A stretch of 13,867 nucleotides of DNA from Methanarcanum sp963640855 (GCA_963640855.1 CAVIAJ010000022.1:1-13867); one strand, 5' to 3'; counted from the stretch's first letter, positions 5,920 through 13,209 are shown. The notes: generated by a model from the letters alone, not told the origin. A program made the numbers and translations.

Positions 5920-7254
5920 GAGCCTCTCTTCAATGAGTTTCTTCGTAGCTTCTACAATATCCGACGAGGAATACTGTCCGCCCGTCTGTTTCATTACGAA
6001 ACCGATGATTCTGTTTGCAGCCTTCTCGTTCTTGGCGTAATCGGCTATGACGGAAGGATTCTCATCCAAAGCTTTCTTAATCAACGCTTCGAGATCCGCC
6101 GAACCTGCAGATGCTTCTTCAACACTCTTTCCTGTCATGAGTGCCTTGATGCGTATTCCGCACTCGGTGTCGGTGATGTTTTTCTTATAGAACTCGCCGA
6201 CAATTTCAACCAATTCATCGCCTTTTTCGTCTGCTTTCTCTTCGAAAACTTTCCAATTGGCGCTTATCGTACCGGAAGTCCACGACCTTGCAGTCTCTGC
6301 ATCTGTCGCTTTCGCAATCTTTTCGAAAATGTCAGCTAACTTCATGGATGTGTTCACAATCTGTTTGGAAACTTTCTCATCCAATCCGTATTCTTTTCCG
6401 AATCTTTCAATCCTCATCAGCGGAGTTTCGCGGAGTTTGATCGATTCGGCCATTTTGGCTATGTGGTAGATTCCGAGATCCGGTTCCCCGATGTAACCGT
6501 AATCCGCTTCGTATTCCTTCTTCCTGGCGGAGAATGTTATTTTCTTTTCCTCATCAAAACGTCTTGTTTCACGTTCGATCTTTTCGCCGGCTTTGAGAAT
6601 CTTGGTCTGTCTTATCACTTCGTACTTCAGACACGCTTCCACGTTCTTGAGTCCGGTAACGTTCTTGACTTCGCATCTTTCCTTTCCGACGGAGATGTTG
6701 CAGTCGCATCTGACACTTCTTTCGCCGTTATCCGTAAGATCGATTACGCTTCTTATTTCAGTAAGCAGAGCGGAAAGGAATTCTCTTGCTTCGACAGGTG
6801 TGGAGATATCCGGTTCGGTAACAATCTCGACCAAAGGTATTCCGGACCTGTTGTAATCAACCAACGAAGAACCGTCTCCGACCCTTTTGGTCTTTCCGGG
6901 ATCCTCTTCAAGATGTACACGTGTAATCCTTATCGGCTTTTTGCCGAGGTAGAACACACCTCCGAGACCTATCGGCATATCGTACTGTGTAATCTGGAAA
7001 TGTTTGCATAAATCGGGATAGAAGTACGTTTTTCTCGAAAACCACGTCGTATCCGGAACGGAACATCCGAGTTTCTTTGCAATGGTAAGTCCGAGAATAA
7101 CGGCCTGCCTGTTCAGCGAAGGTTTCGACCCCGGAAGTCCCAGACATACGGGACACACATGAGTGTTCGGGAATTCCGCACCTGTTGTGGGACATGAACA
7201 GAACATCTTCGATTTCGTAGGGAGCTGAACATGAATCTCCAATCCGATCTTCAT
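5917..7254 (-). CDS. gatB: Asp/Glu-tRNA amidotransferase subunit B
   Basis: The tRNA-binding and kinase subunit of GatCAB. It phosphorylates the side-chain carboxylate of Asp (or Glu) on mischarged tRNA so that ammonia from GatA can convert it to Asn (or Gln). The 445-residue protein opens with KIGLEIHVQL, the conserved metal/ATP-site start. Four zinc ligands follow (Cys19, Cys21, Cys34, Cys37). Central signatures include YYPD-like YFYPDLCKHFQITQYD, DYNRSGIPLVEIVTEPD and RSVRCDCNISV. A C-terminal YqeY-like helical tail covers about 300-445 and recognises tRNA. The ATG at 7254 overlaps the gatA stop (ATGA) with a GGGGGTGA ribosome site; an in-frame ATG further upstream lies inside gatA and is rejected. 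It is the last gene of gatC-gatA-gatB. Confidence 0.97.
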   Translation of the reverse strand: MKIGLEIHVQLPTKSKMFCSCPTTGAEFPNTHVCPVCLGLPGSKPSLNRQAVILGLTIAKKLGCSVPDTTWFSRKTYFYPDLCKHFQITQYDMPIGLGGVFYLGKKPIRITRVHLEEDPGKTKRVGDGSSLVDYNRSGIPLVEIVTEPDISTPVEAREFLSALLTEIRSVIDLTDNGERSVRCDCNISVGKERCEVKNVTGLKNVEACLKYEVIRQTKILKAGEKIERETRRFDEEKKITFSARKKEYEADYGYIGEPDLGIYHIAKMAESIKLRETPLMRIERFGKEYGLDEKVSKQIVNTSMKLADIFEKIAKATDAETARSWTSGTISANWKVFEEKADEKGDELVEIVGEFYKKNITDTECGIRIKALMTGKSVEEASAGSADLEALIKKALDENPSVIADYAKNEKAANRIIGFVMKQTGGQYSSSDIVEATKKLIEERL

Positions 7255-8567
7255 ATCTTCACCCCCGCGTGTTTCACATCGAATGCGGAATCCCATTTCT
7301 CCGCTGCATCGATAAGAACATCCTCGTTCCAATGATCCGAAGTAAACAGCAATCCGATAGGCATGTTCTCCGAATATCCGCAGGGAACGGATAAGTGGGG
7401 CATTCCCGTGATGTTCGGGGGAACGGTAAGGAAATCGGCCTTATACGAATCCAATGCGGACATCTTCGAAATATCATCGAATCTAGGCGATTTGAACGGC
7501 ATCGTAGGTGTCACAATTGCATCGAATCTCTCAAACTGTTTTTTGTAATCGGCAATGATTGCTTCTCTTACCTGAAGCGCCTTGTTGTAGTACCTGTCGG
7601 CGTAACCGACCATTCTTGTGAAAGTTCCCAAAAGGATTCTTCTTTTTGCTTCGTCTCCGAAGTACTGCGAACGGAAGGATGTGAAATAATCGTCGAATCT
7701 TAAGGTTAAATCTCCTTCCTGCTGTCCGTACCTCATACCGCAGAATCTCGCGAGGTTCGTGGATGCTTCGGAAGTTGCGATGACGTAGTATGCGGGAATG
7801 GAATATTTCAGAGTGGGCATACTCACATATTCCACGTCGACGGACATGGATTTTAGTAACTCGAGACTTTTCTCAAAGCTCTCCGTGACATCCTTTGCGA
7901 TTCCTTCTCCTTCTACGGCTTCTTTCGGCACAGCCACGGATTTTAATTTCTTCTTTCCGAGCTCCAATTCAGGCTGAACGCATGATGTAGGGTCGTGAAT
8001 ATCCTTTCCCGAGATAATCGGAAGATATTTTCTCAGATCCGATGCTTTGAACGACAGTAATCCCACTTTATCCAATGAGTTTCCGTAATCGATTAATCCG
8101 TACCTTGATACACGTCCGTATGACGGTGCAAGTCCGTATACACCGCAGAACGATGCGGGACATACGATAGAACCGCCTGTTGAAACTCCTAAGGAAACGT
8201 GATCGTCAAGTACCGCTGCGGCACATGCGGAGCCTCCGGAAGATCCTCCGCACGATCTGTTCAGATCGAAAGGATTCTTAGGAATGCCGTATGCGGAGTT
8301 CGTACAGAACGTTCCGAATCCGAATTCGTCCATGTTGGTCTTACCGACAAGTGCTCCGCCTGCTTCCCTCATCTTTTTGATGGGTGTAGCATCAAACGGA
8401 GGTCTGTAGCCTTTCAGAATCAGTGAACCTGCAGTGGATTCGTAATCGACCGATGTAAGATTGTCTTTGGCAGAAAACGTGAATTTTCCGTCAGCTTCTT
8501 CGGACAGGGTGCAATTGACGAACATCTCGTATCTGTCGTTGATTTTTTTGTAATCGGGTAACTTCAT
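7251..8567 (-). CDS. gatA: Asp/Glu-tRNA amidotransferase subunit A (amidase)
   Basis: The glutaminase subunit of GatCAB; it releases ammonia from glutamine for transfer to GatB. It belongs to the amidase-signature family with a Ser-cisSer-Lys triad: Lys34 in AKDN, Ser109 in SCGGSSGG, and the nucleophile Ser133 in TGGS. The spacing (75, then 24 residues) equals that of the S. aureus triad (79, 154, 178). At 438 residues it is short: Lys34 lies about 45 residues closer to the N-terminus than in bacterial GatA. The stretch around the nucleophile reads GVSTGGSIVCP where the common form is GSDTGGSIRQP. The chosen ATG (8567) overlaps the gatC stop (ATGA) and has a GAGG site; a longer start at 8621 would lie inside gatC. 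Confidence 0.97.
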   Translation of the reverse strand: MKLPDYKKINDRYEMFVNCTLSEEADGKFTFSAKDNLTSVDYESTAGSLILKGYRPPFDATPIKKMREAGGALVGKTNMDEFGFGTFCTNSAYGIPKNPFDLNRSCGGSSGGSACAAAVLDDHVSLGVSTGGSIVCPASFCGVYGLAPSYGRVSRYGLIDYGNSLDKVGLLSFKASDLRKYLPIISGKDIHDPTSCVQPELELGKKKLKSVAVPKEAVEGEGIAKDVTESFEKSLELLKSMSVDVEYVSMPTLKYSIPAYYVIATSEASTNLARFCGMRYGQQEGDLTLRFDDYFTSFRSQYFGDEAKRRILLGTFTRMVGYADRYYNKALQVREAIIADYKKQFERFDAIVTPTMPFKSPRFDDISKMSALDSYKADFLTVPPNITGMPHLSVPCGYSENMPIGLLFTSDHWNEDVLIDAAEKWDSAFDVKHAGVKI

Positions 8568-8836
8568 GAGAGCCTCGGCCCCCTGATGTATCCGTCGTAG
8601 GTCTTCATGTCTTTGGTGCATTCTTCCGCAGGGATTTCCATCGACGGAACATCTTCTCTGAGAGCATCAGCAATCTCGACGGGATTGAATCCTGTGTTCT
8701 CCAGACCGGGTGCTTCGTCAAGCATCTCAAAATAACCTAAAATCTCGCTGAGATCCGTGCTGTACTTTTCCAATTCAGAATCCGTGAGGTCGAGGTGTGC
8801 GATACGTGCGACCCTCTCAACTATTTCCCTGTCCAT
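8564..8836 (-). CDS. gatC: Asp/Glu-tRNA amidotransferase subunit C
   Basis: A 90-residue stabilising subunit that wraps between GatA and GatB. The N-terminal helices (IVERVARIAHLDLTDSELEKY, then the LSEILGYFEMLDE core) and the following extended segment (NTGFNPVEIADALREDVP) are the family pattern. It is the first gene of the operon, which runs gatC-gatA-gatB with 4-base overlaps. No good ribosome site precedes the ATG. A TATA box at 8865-8873 predicts a start within about 6 bases of it, so the mRNA is nearly leaderless. Confidence 0.96.
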   Translation of the reverse strand: MDREIVERVARIAHLDLTDSELEKYSTDLSEILGYFEMLDEAPGLENTGFNPVEIADALREDVPSMEIPAEECTKDMKTYDGYIRGPRLS

Positions 8837-8838
8837 AA

Positions 8839-8873
8839 AGACCGTGAATGGGATTCAGACCGTCCTTTATAAT
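8839..8873 (-). promoter_or_regulatory. gatCAB promoter with candidate operator
   Basis: Read on the minus strand, ATTATAAAG (8873-8865) is a good TATA box about 33 bases before the gatC ATG. Between box and start lies a compact element: the plus-strand 7-mer AGACCGT occurs twice (8839-8845 and 8857-8863) and flanks the palindrome TGAAT-GGG-ATTCA (8845-8857). This position suits a repressor that blocks initiation. The regulator is unknown. Confidence 0.5.
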
Positions 8874-8894
8874 ATCATCGTGTGAAAATGAGAG

Positions 8895-8916
8895 TCCCGG
8901 TCCGTCAGGGCCGGGA
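8895..8916 (-). terminator. Hairpin after the NhaC operon
   Basis: TCCCGGTCC (8895-8903) pairs with GGGCCGGGA (8908-8916) around a GTCA loop (plus-strand reading), nine base pairs with one G-T wobble. It lies 10 bases past the stop of the small membrane protein. On the minus strand it is followed by short T-containing sequence (ATTTTC). On the plus strand a run of six T follows, so it could also act there. Confidence 0.5.
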
Positions 8917-8925
8917 ATGGGTTTT

Positions 8926-9141
8926 TTATTCGTTCTCTTTGGACTTGATGAAGAAAGGAACGATTATGGAAATCACGAAGAGGACACCTATGATGATAAG
9001 ATACACAGGGGATGTTTCCGCAGGTGTACCGAGTCCTCCCGAGGCATCGTCTGCTGCGATGTCGCAGTCAAACGAAAGAGCCACGGGTGCGGCGATAATC
9101 ATCACTGCAAGAAGTGTCAGTGCAATCTCTTTTCCCTTCAT
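8926..9141 (-). CDS. Small two-hydrophobic-segment membrane protein coupled to NhaC
   Basis: A 71-residue protein with a hydrophobic N-terminal segment (about 6-23, either a signal peptide or a membrane helix). A short acidic, Gly/Pro-containing loop (25-45) follows, then a clear membrane helix (46-65) and a charged tail KSKENE. I recognise no family. Translation is well supported: a strong AAGGAGG site (9152-9158) lies inside the end of the antiporter gene, and its ATG overlaps the antiporter stop (ATGA). Some other secondary transporters have small co-encoded membrane subunits (for example MetS with MetP), so an accessory subunit of the antiporter is a reasonable inference. It could also be an unrelated membrane protein. 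Confidence 0.85.
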   Translation of the reverse strand: MKGKEIALTLLAVMIIAAPVALSFDCDIAADDASGGLGTPAETSPVYLIIIGVLFVISIIVPFFIKSKENE

Positions 9142-10775
9142 ACTGCGGCAGCCTCCTTATTCCTGTAGAATGTCTTGATTCCGTAGAGAATCGCAATCAT
9201 TGCGGTGATACCGATGATTGTAACAATCCATGAGTTCCAGAATCCTGCAATCAGGTAGAACACGAACGATACCGCGGCTACGAGAATTGCATAAGGCATC
9301 TGTGTCGCAACGTGGTTGACGTGACTGCATTCGGCACCTGCGGATGACATGATTGTTGTATCCGAAATGGGCGAGCAGTGGTCTCCGAAGACTGCACCTG
9401 CCATACATGCTGCGATTCCGATAACGAGAAGATCAGGTTCGGAAACAAACACAGGCACTGCGATAGGAATGAGAATTCCCATGGTTCCCCATGATGTTCC
9501 CGTTGCGAATGCGATGAAACATGCGATAATCATGAATACTGCGGGCAGGAAGTTCTTGAGGCTTCCGGCATCTGCGAGTGCACCGCTTACGAAGACGGAT
9601 GCTTCCAAGGTGTTTGTCATATAACAGAGGGTCCATGCGAATACAAGAATCAGAATCGCGGGAACCATGTTACGGAATCCCTGTGGCAGTGTGTCGAGAA
9701 GGACGGGGAATGTTTCCGCTTTGCGTATGACGAAGTAGAAGATTGTCATGAGCAGTGCGAGAATCGACCCCATTGCAAGACCGACGGATGCGCTTGCGTT
9801 TGCGAAAGCGTCACGGAGTCCGACACCGTTGAAGAATCCGCCTGTGTAAAGCAGACAGACAACACATGTGACAATCAGAATGACGATGGGGAATACGAGA
9901 TCGATGACACGTCCGTCGCATTCGTAAATCTGTTCGTCCCCGGTGTTTTCATAAGGTCTCTCGGGCGTTGTGTAAAGATCGCCGTTGCGTGCGTTGTCTT
10001 CGTGTTTCTTCATGGGTCCGAAATCAACATCCATGAGACAGATACAGACAATCATGACAAGTGTGAACAATGCGTAGAAGTTGTACGGAATACACTGAAT
10101 GAAGATATCCATTGCGTTCATTCCCGGGGGAAGACTTGTGGTTCCGAGACTCGATGCAACCGCCGCAGCCCATGAACTCACAGGAGCGATGATACAGACG
10201 GGTGCCGCCGTGGAGTCGATAAGATATGACAGCTTGGCACGTGAAACGTTGAATTTGTCGGTAAGCGGGCGCATAACCTGTCCGACTGTGAGACAGTTGA
10301 AGTAATCGTCCACGAAGATACATACTCCGAGAATGAATGTTGCAAACTGAGCTCCTCTGCGGCTCTTGATGTGCCTGAGTGCCCATTCACCGTATGCTTT
10401 GGATCCTCCGGATTTGAAGAGGAGCACACCGATGACACCCAATACGACAAGGAAAATGAGGATACCTGCGTGACCCGAATCCGCGAGCGATGCGGTGAAT
10501 CCTTCTGTTACCGAGTTAATTGTTTTTTCTACATTGAAGTCCGACAGGAACAATGCACCTAGGAATATTCCCGCGAACAGCGAGGAATAAACCTCCTTCG
10601 TTATGAGCGCGAGTGCGATTGCGATGAACGGAGGTACTAGCGACCACCATGTTCCGACGAATCCGCCCTCGGGCTTGAAGGCAAAAGCCAACGCGATTAC
10701 GGCAATCAGGAATACGATAATTCCTATGCCCTTAACCTTGGAGGCAGCCTGATTCGTAATTTTTTCTACTGACAT
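9138..10775 (-). CDS. nhaC: NhaC-family Na+/H+ antiporter
   Basis: A 545-residue polytopic membrane protein, about 11-13 hydrophobic segments, of the NhaC/ion-transporter superfamily. It is expected to exchange cytoplasmic Na+ for external H+, or to move a related solute. The strongest family mark is GDHCSPISDTT at about 464-474, with SSAGAECSHVNHVATQMPYA following. An earlier repeat-related segment, CIFVDDYFNCLTVG, fits the same fold. The ATG at 10775 is chosen because a strong TATA box (10813-10826) predicts transcription from about 10795, downstream of the earlier in-frame ATGs at 10841 and 10809. GTGGT precedes the start. Na+ export suits a methanogen with a sodium-based energy economy, but related proteins exchange malate/lactate or amino acids, so the substrate is not certain. 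Confidence 0.92.
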   Translation of the reverse strand: MSVEKITNQAASKVKGIGIIVFLIAVIALAFAFKPEGGFVGTWWSLVPPFIAIALALITKEVYSSLFAGIFLGALFLSDFNVEKTINSVTEGFTASLADSGHAGILIFLVVLGVIGVLLFKSGGSKAYGEWALRHIKSRRGAQFATFILGVCIFVDDYFNCLTVGQVMRPLTDKFNVSRAKLSYLIDSTAAPVCIIAPVSSWAAAVASSLGTTSLPPGMNAMDIFIQCIPYNFYALFTLVMIVCICLMDVDFGPMKKHEDNARNGDLYTTPERPYENTGDEQIYECDGRVIDLVFPIVILIVTCVVCLLYTGGFFNGVGLRDAFANASASVGLAMGSILALLMTIFYFVIRKAETFPVLLDTLPQGFRNMVPAILILVFAWTLCYMTNTLEASVFVSGALADAGSLKNFLPAVFMIIACFIAFATGTSWGTMGILIPIAVPVFVSEPDLLVIGIAACMAGAVFGDHCSPISDTTIMSSAGAECSHVNHVATQMPYAILVAAVSFVFYLIAGFWNSWIVTIIGITAMIAILYGIKTFYRNKEAAAV

Positions 10776-10812
10776 GTTACCACTTGTCACTGAATGATGC
10801 CTTACTGTCATT

Positions 10813-10826
10813 AAATATATATAAAA
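10813..10826 (-). promoter_or_regulatory. TATA box of the NhaC gene
   Basis: AAATATATATAAAA on the plus strand reads TTTTATATATATTT on the minus strand, about 45 bases before the chosen ATG. It is the strongest TATA-like element in the window. It implies a leader of about 20 bases and helps fix the antiporter start. Confidence 0.65.
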
Positions 10827-10875
10827 TGGACACAAAGGCATTTACGGCATTCGTACGGAAAATACGATTATTTTC

Positions 10876-10910
10876 ATAAAATCAACGAATATCGTAATAA
10901 AATCAACGAA
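10876..10910. repeat. 14-base direct repeat at two-helical-turn spacing
   Basis: ATAAAATCAACGAA occurs exactly at 10876-10889 and 10897-10910, 21 bases apart. The palindrome ACGA-ATA-TCGT (10885-10895) overlaps the first copy and the gap. Both lie between the divergent NhaC and TPR genes. Same-face spacing suggests a cooperative binding site. The rest of this 245-base gap also has two ACCGTAA copies (10954-10960 and 10974-10980). Confidence 0.6.
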
Positions 10911-10983
10911 ATATGATGATTGACATTACACTCCGTACTTTCTTCGTTTACATACCGTAAAATGTATATTCCGACCGTAATGG

Positions 10984-10991
10984 TTTATAAT
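10984..10991 (+). promoter_or_regulatory. TATA box of the TPR gene
   Basis: TTTATAAT lies about 33 bases before the ATG at 11021, which predicts a leader of under 10 bases. This agrees with the absence of a ribosome site before that gene. Confidence 0.55.
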
Positions 10992-11020
10992 GAAGATGAC
11001 TTAACATAAAGACGATAAAG

Positions 11021-11527
11021 ATGGCGGACGACATCTCGAAGAAACTGGCGGCCGGTATGAAGGCCATGGACGAGGGTGACTTCAAGAAGGCATATTCCTC
11101 ATTCAAGAAGTTATGCGATGAGAACCCCGGCAGTGCGGAATGCTGGTATTACAAAGCGGAATGCGGCAATATGGCATCCGGAATGTTCGGTGCGAAAGTC
11201 AAAGATGAGGAGATCATCGACGCATACAACAAGGCTATTGAACTCGATCCCCAGTGCGATTATTACGAGTCATACGGTCTTTACTGCATATCAATCAACA
11301 AATACGATGAGGCGGAGAAGGCATTCTGCGAAGCCGCAGAAGCAGACGAATCGAGATCCGCATCACTTTACTCGGAATTCGCAGTGGAGTACTTCAACAA
11401 TGTAATGGCATCCTATGGAGAAATCATGGAGGATCCCAAAGCAAGAGCACCGTTCACCAAGAAAGCCCTCGAGTACATGCTCAAAGCACTTGAGCTCGAA
11501 CCCGAAGAGGCAAAATCACTTCTCTGA
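11021..11527 (+). CDS. Tetratricopeptide-repeat (TPR) protein
   Basis: A 168-residue soluble helical protein built of TPR units. One is at about 5-38 (MKAMDEGDFKKAYSSFKKL, then ENPGSAECWYYKAE). A second, with a small insertion, covers about 60-78 and ends in AYNKAIELDPQ. A third spans 80-113 (YGLYCISINKYDEAEKAFCEA). A last half-unit lies near 147-162 (ALEYMLKALELEPEE). TPRs mediate protein-protein contacts; no catalytic domain is present and the partner is unknown. It has its own promoter and ends in a strong hairpin. It faces mptA convergently and diverges from the antiporter gene. Confidence 0.92.
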   Translation: MADDISKKLAAGMKAMDEGDFKKAYSSFKKLCDENPGSAECWYYKAECGNMASGMFGAKVKDEEIIDAYNKAIELDPQCDYYESYGLYCISINKYDEAEKAFCEAAEADESRSASLYSEFAVEYFNNVMASYGEIMEDPKARAPFTKKALEYMLKALELEPEEAKSLL

Positions 11528-11528
11528 T

Positions 11529-11566
11529 GATGTTCACGTCTCCCCCGTCAGGGGGAGACAGACATC
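11529..11566. terminator. Strong hairpin between TPR gene and mptA
   Basis: A perfect 9-base-pair stem GTCTCCCCC (11538-11546) / GGGGGAGAC (11551-11559) has a GTCA loop. An outer GATGT (11529-11533) / ACATC (11562-11566) pair extends it. It lies 2 bases after the TPR stop and between convergent genes, with A/T-rich sequence after it. It probably serves both directions. Confidence 0.65.
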
Positions 11567-11593
11567 TTCATAATTATTAATAAAAGATGAAAA

Positions 11594-12463
11594 TCAGTTT
11601 CTGAGATCTCCCAACAGGGCAGACCTCTCCGCAAATGCGTTGTGTTTGTGAATGGATTCTTCCGACTCACTCTTCACAACGATTCCCACATCATCCGGAA
11701 GATCACTGTATTTCTCAACAATCTTCTTCAGAACATCTCTCACCATATCTTCGACGAATTTGGGGTTCCTGTGTGCATTGATTACAACAGCCGCCTCATC
11801 GTCTCTCTTGAGAACTTCAAACGTAGGTGAAGAGAACGAAGAGTTGATGATATCAATCAAATCATCTGCTTCCACAAAACAGGAATCGTTCATTGTCATC
11901 GACACAGTGCACACATTTCTCTGGTTGTGTGTAATCACGGGCCATTCTCCGGAGCAGTGGAGAATCTGAGAAACATTCTCCTGCGCACAGGGGCATGCAG
12001 TCATTCCGACTGCTTCCACACCTATTGTCTTGGTAACTTCTCCGTCACGTTTGCAGCATGCGCTTCCGTAGAGTCTGTAGATTTCAGTGGTATTCTTGCC
12101 GTGCGGAGTGACATTGTCTTTGAAGTATTCCGCAACAATGTTCACATTGGACGAACCTGCGTACTCATGTTTCACGAGGAGACGTTTTCCGATCGTAACG
12201 GCAAGATCCTCGATTCCCGTCGTAGGTTCTTCGACACATTCGGAAACAACCGCTCTGATAACCTCAAGATTCCTTGACATGTGCGATCCTTTCTGCGTTG
12301 CAGGTAAATCCACGAACAGATCGATACTGCACACCAGCGGTTCGTTGCGGTGTTCGTCGGGTCTTTTGACGTGAACTAATTTTCTCACGCCGGTCACACC
12401 GACCTTGGTGAGGGCGAATCCTGCCTCATTCCTGCGGTTCTGAACATCGCAAACTTGTGTCAT
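11594..12463 (-). CDS. mptA: GTP cyclohydrolase IV (methanopterin pathway)
   Basis: A 289-residue MptA/FolE2-family (COG1469) enzyme. It converts GTP to 7,8-dihydroneopterin 2',3'-cyclic phosphate, the first step toward tetrahydromethanopterin, using Fe(II). The family start TQVCDVQNRRNEAGFALTKV is present, followed by GVRKLVHVKRP. The core metal-site motif is GMTACPCAQ (153-161). The tail has AHRNPKFVEDMVRDVL and a final HKHNAFAERS. The ATG at 12463 is used because a TATA-like CTATATTAA sits about 24 bases upstream, giving a leaderless mRNA; the longer open frame upstream runs into the divergent rnhB and has no family similarity. Presence of this enzyme favours a methanogen or relative. Relatives of this fold also supply precursors for deazaguanine tRNA bases. 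Confidence 0.96.
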   Translation of the reverse strand: MTQVCDVQNRRNEAGFALTKVGVTGVRKLVHVKRPDEHRNEPLVCSIDLFVDLPATQKGSHMSRNLEVIRAVVSECVEEPTTGIEDLAVTIGKRLLVKHEYAGSSNVNIVAEYFKDNVTPHGKNTTEIYRLYGSACCKRDGEVTKTIGVEAVGMTACPCAQENVSQILHCSGEWPVITHNQRNVCTVSMTMNDSCFVEADDLIDIINSSFSSPTFEVLKRDDEAAVVINAHRNPKFVEDMVRDVLKKIVEKYSDLPDDVGIVVKSESEESIHKHNAFAERSALLGDLRN

Positions 12464-12481
12464 ATGTGTAGTGAAATTACT

Positions 12482-12550
12482 TAATATAGATAAAGAAATG
12501 GTTCGATAACAACTTTTTAAGTAGTTCATTGCAATCACACCGACCGGTGT
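12482..12550. promoter_or_regulatory. Divergent mptA/rnhB promoter region
   Basis: The 100-base gap has a TATA-like element for mptA (plus-strand TTAATATAG near 12481-12489) and one for rnhB (CTTTTTAAG, 12513-12521). A near-perfect palindrome, ACACCG-AC-CGGTGT (12537-12550), lies about where rnhB transcription should begin and 13 bases before its ATG. No standard ribosome site is placed well for rnhB: GGGA is too close, and GGTG (12546-12549) is 14 bases away. Confidence 0.5.
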
Positions 12551-12563
12551 TTGCATCACGGGA

Positions 12564-13205
12564 ATGATTTGCGGAGTGGACGAAGCGGGCAGAGGGCCTG
12601 TGATGGGACCTTTGGTCGTATGCGCTCTTTTCATCGCAGACGACACACCGCTGAAAGAAATCGGTGTAAAAGATTCCAAGAAACTCACTCCCAAAGCAAG
12701 GGTGAAGATGTTCAGTCAAATCACGGAAGTTGCAGACGATATTTCGGTAGTGATTGCATCCGCTTCGGATATCGACGAAAGAATGTCTTCTGTGTCTCTC
12801 AATGAAATAGAACTCAGGATGTTCGCCGAAGCAGTTAAGAAAAGACCTGTTACCGCAGTCTACGCAGACTGTCCGGACGTAAACGAAATGAGGTTTTCTT
12901 CTGAGTTATCATCATTAACAGGAGGTAACACCGTCATAGGCAAACACAAGGCGGACGACACTTATCCTGTAGTCTCCGCTGCCTCAATCATCGCAAAGGT
13001 CACACGCGACAGGATGATTCACGAAATATCGGAAAGGTTCGGCGAAGACATCGGGAGCGGTTACCCCAGCGATAAAAAAACCATGGATTTTATCACACAG
13101 TGGATACGCAAAAACGGTTCCGCACCTCCGGATACAAGAAATTCCTGGGAGCCAGTTAAAAAACTACTTATGGTATCGAAGAATACGCGCATTACCGACT
13201 GGTGA
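12564..13205 (+). CDS. rnhB: Ribonuclease HII
   Basis: A 213-residue endonuclease that cuts the RNA strand of RNA/DNA hybrids and removes single ribonucleotides from DNA. It begins directly with the signature ICGVDEAGRGPVMGP, carrying Asp6 and Glu7. The other two active-site aspartates are Asp102 in YADCPD and Asp131 in HKADDTYPVVSAASIIAKV. GSGYPSD and the TRNSW stretch near the C-terminus are usual archaeal features. Length is normal. The ATG at 12564 is the only sensible start given the N-terminal signature. The next gene begins 4 bases after its stop. Confidence 0.97.
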   Translation: MICGVDEAGRGPVMGPLVVCALFIADDTPLKEIGVKDSKKLTPKARVKMFSQITEVADDISVVIASASDIDERMSSVSLNEIELRMFAEAVKKRPVTAVYADCPDVNEMRFSSELSSLTGGNTVIGKHKADDTYPVVSAASIIAKVTRDRMIHEISERFGEDIGSGYPSDKKTMDFITQWIRKNGSAPPDTRNSWEPVKKLLMVSKNTRITDW

Positions 13206-13209
13206 ACCA

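Noticed and set aside
7255..7332. Longer gatB product starting near 7332
   Set aside because: The added 26 residues lie inside the gatA coding end. The ATGA overlap and ribosome site point to the ATG at 7254, and the family begins with KIGLEIHVQL.
11594..12694. Longer mptA product starting near 12694
   Set aside because: The extension of 77 residues overlaps rnhB on the other strand, lies upstream of the mptA TATA box and has no family similarity.
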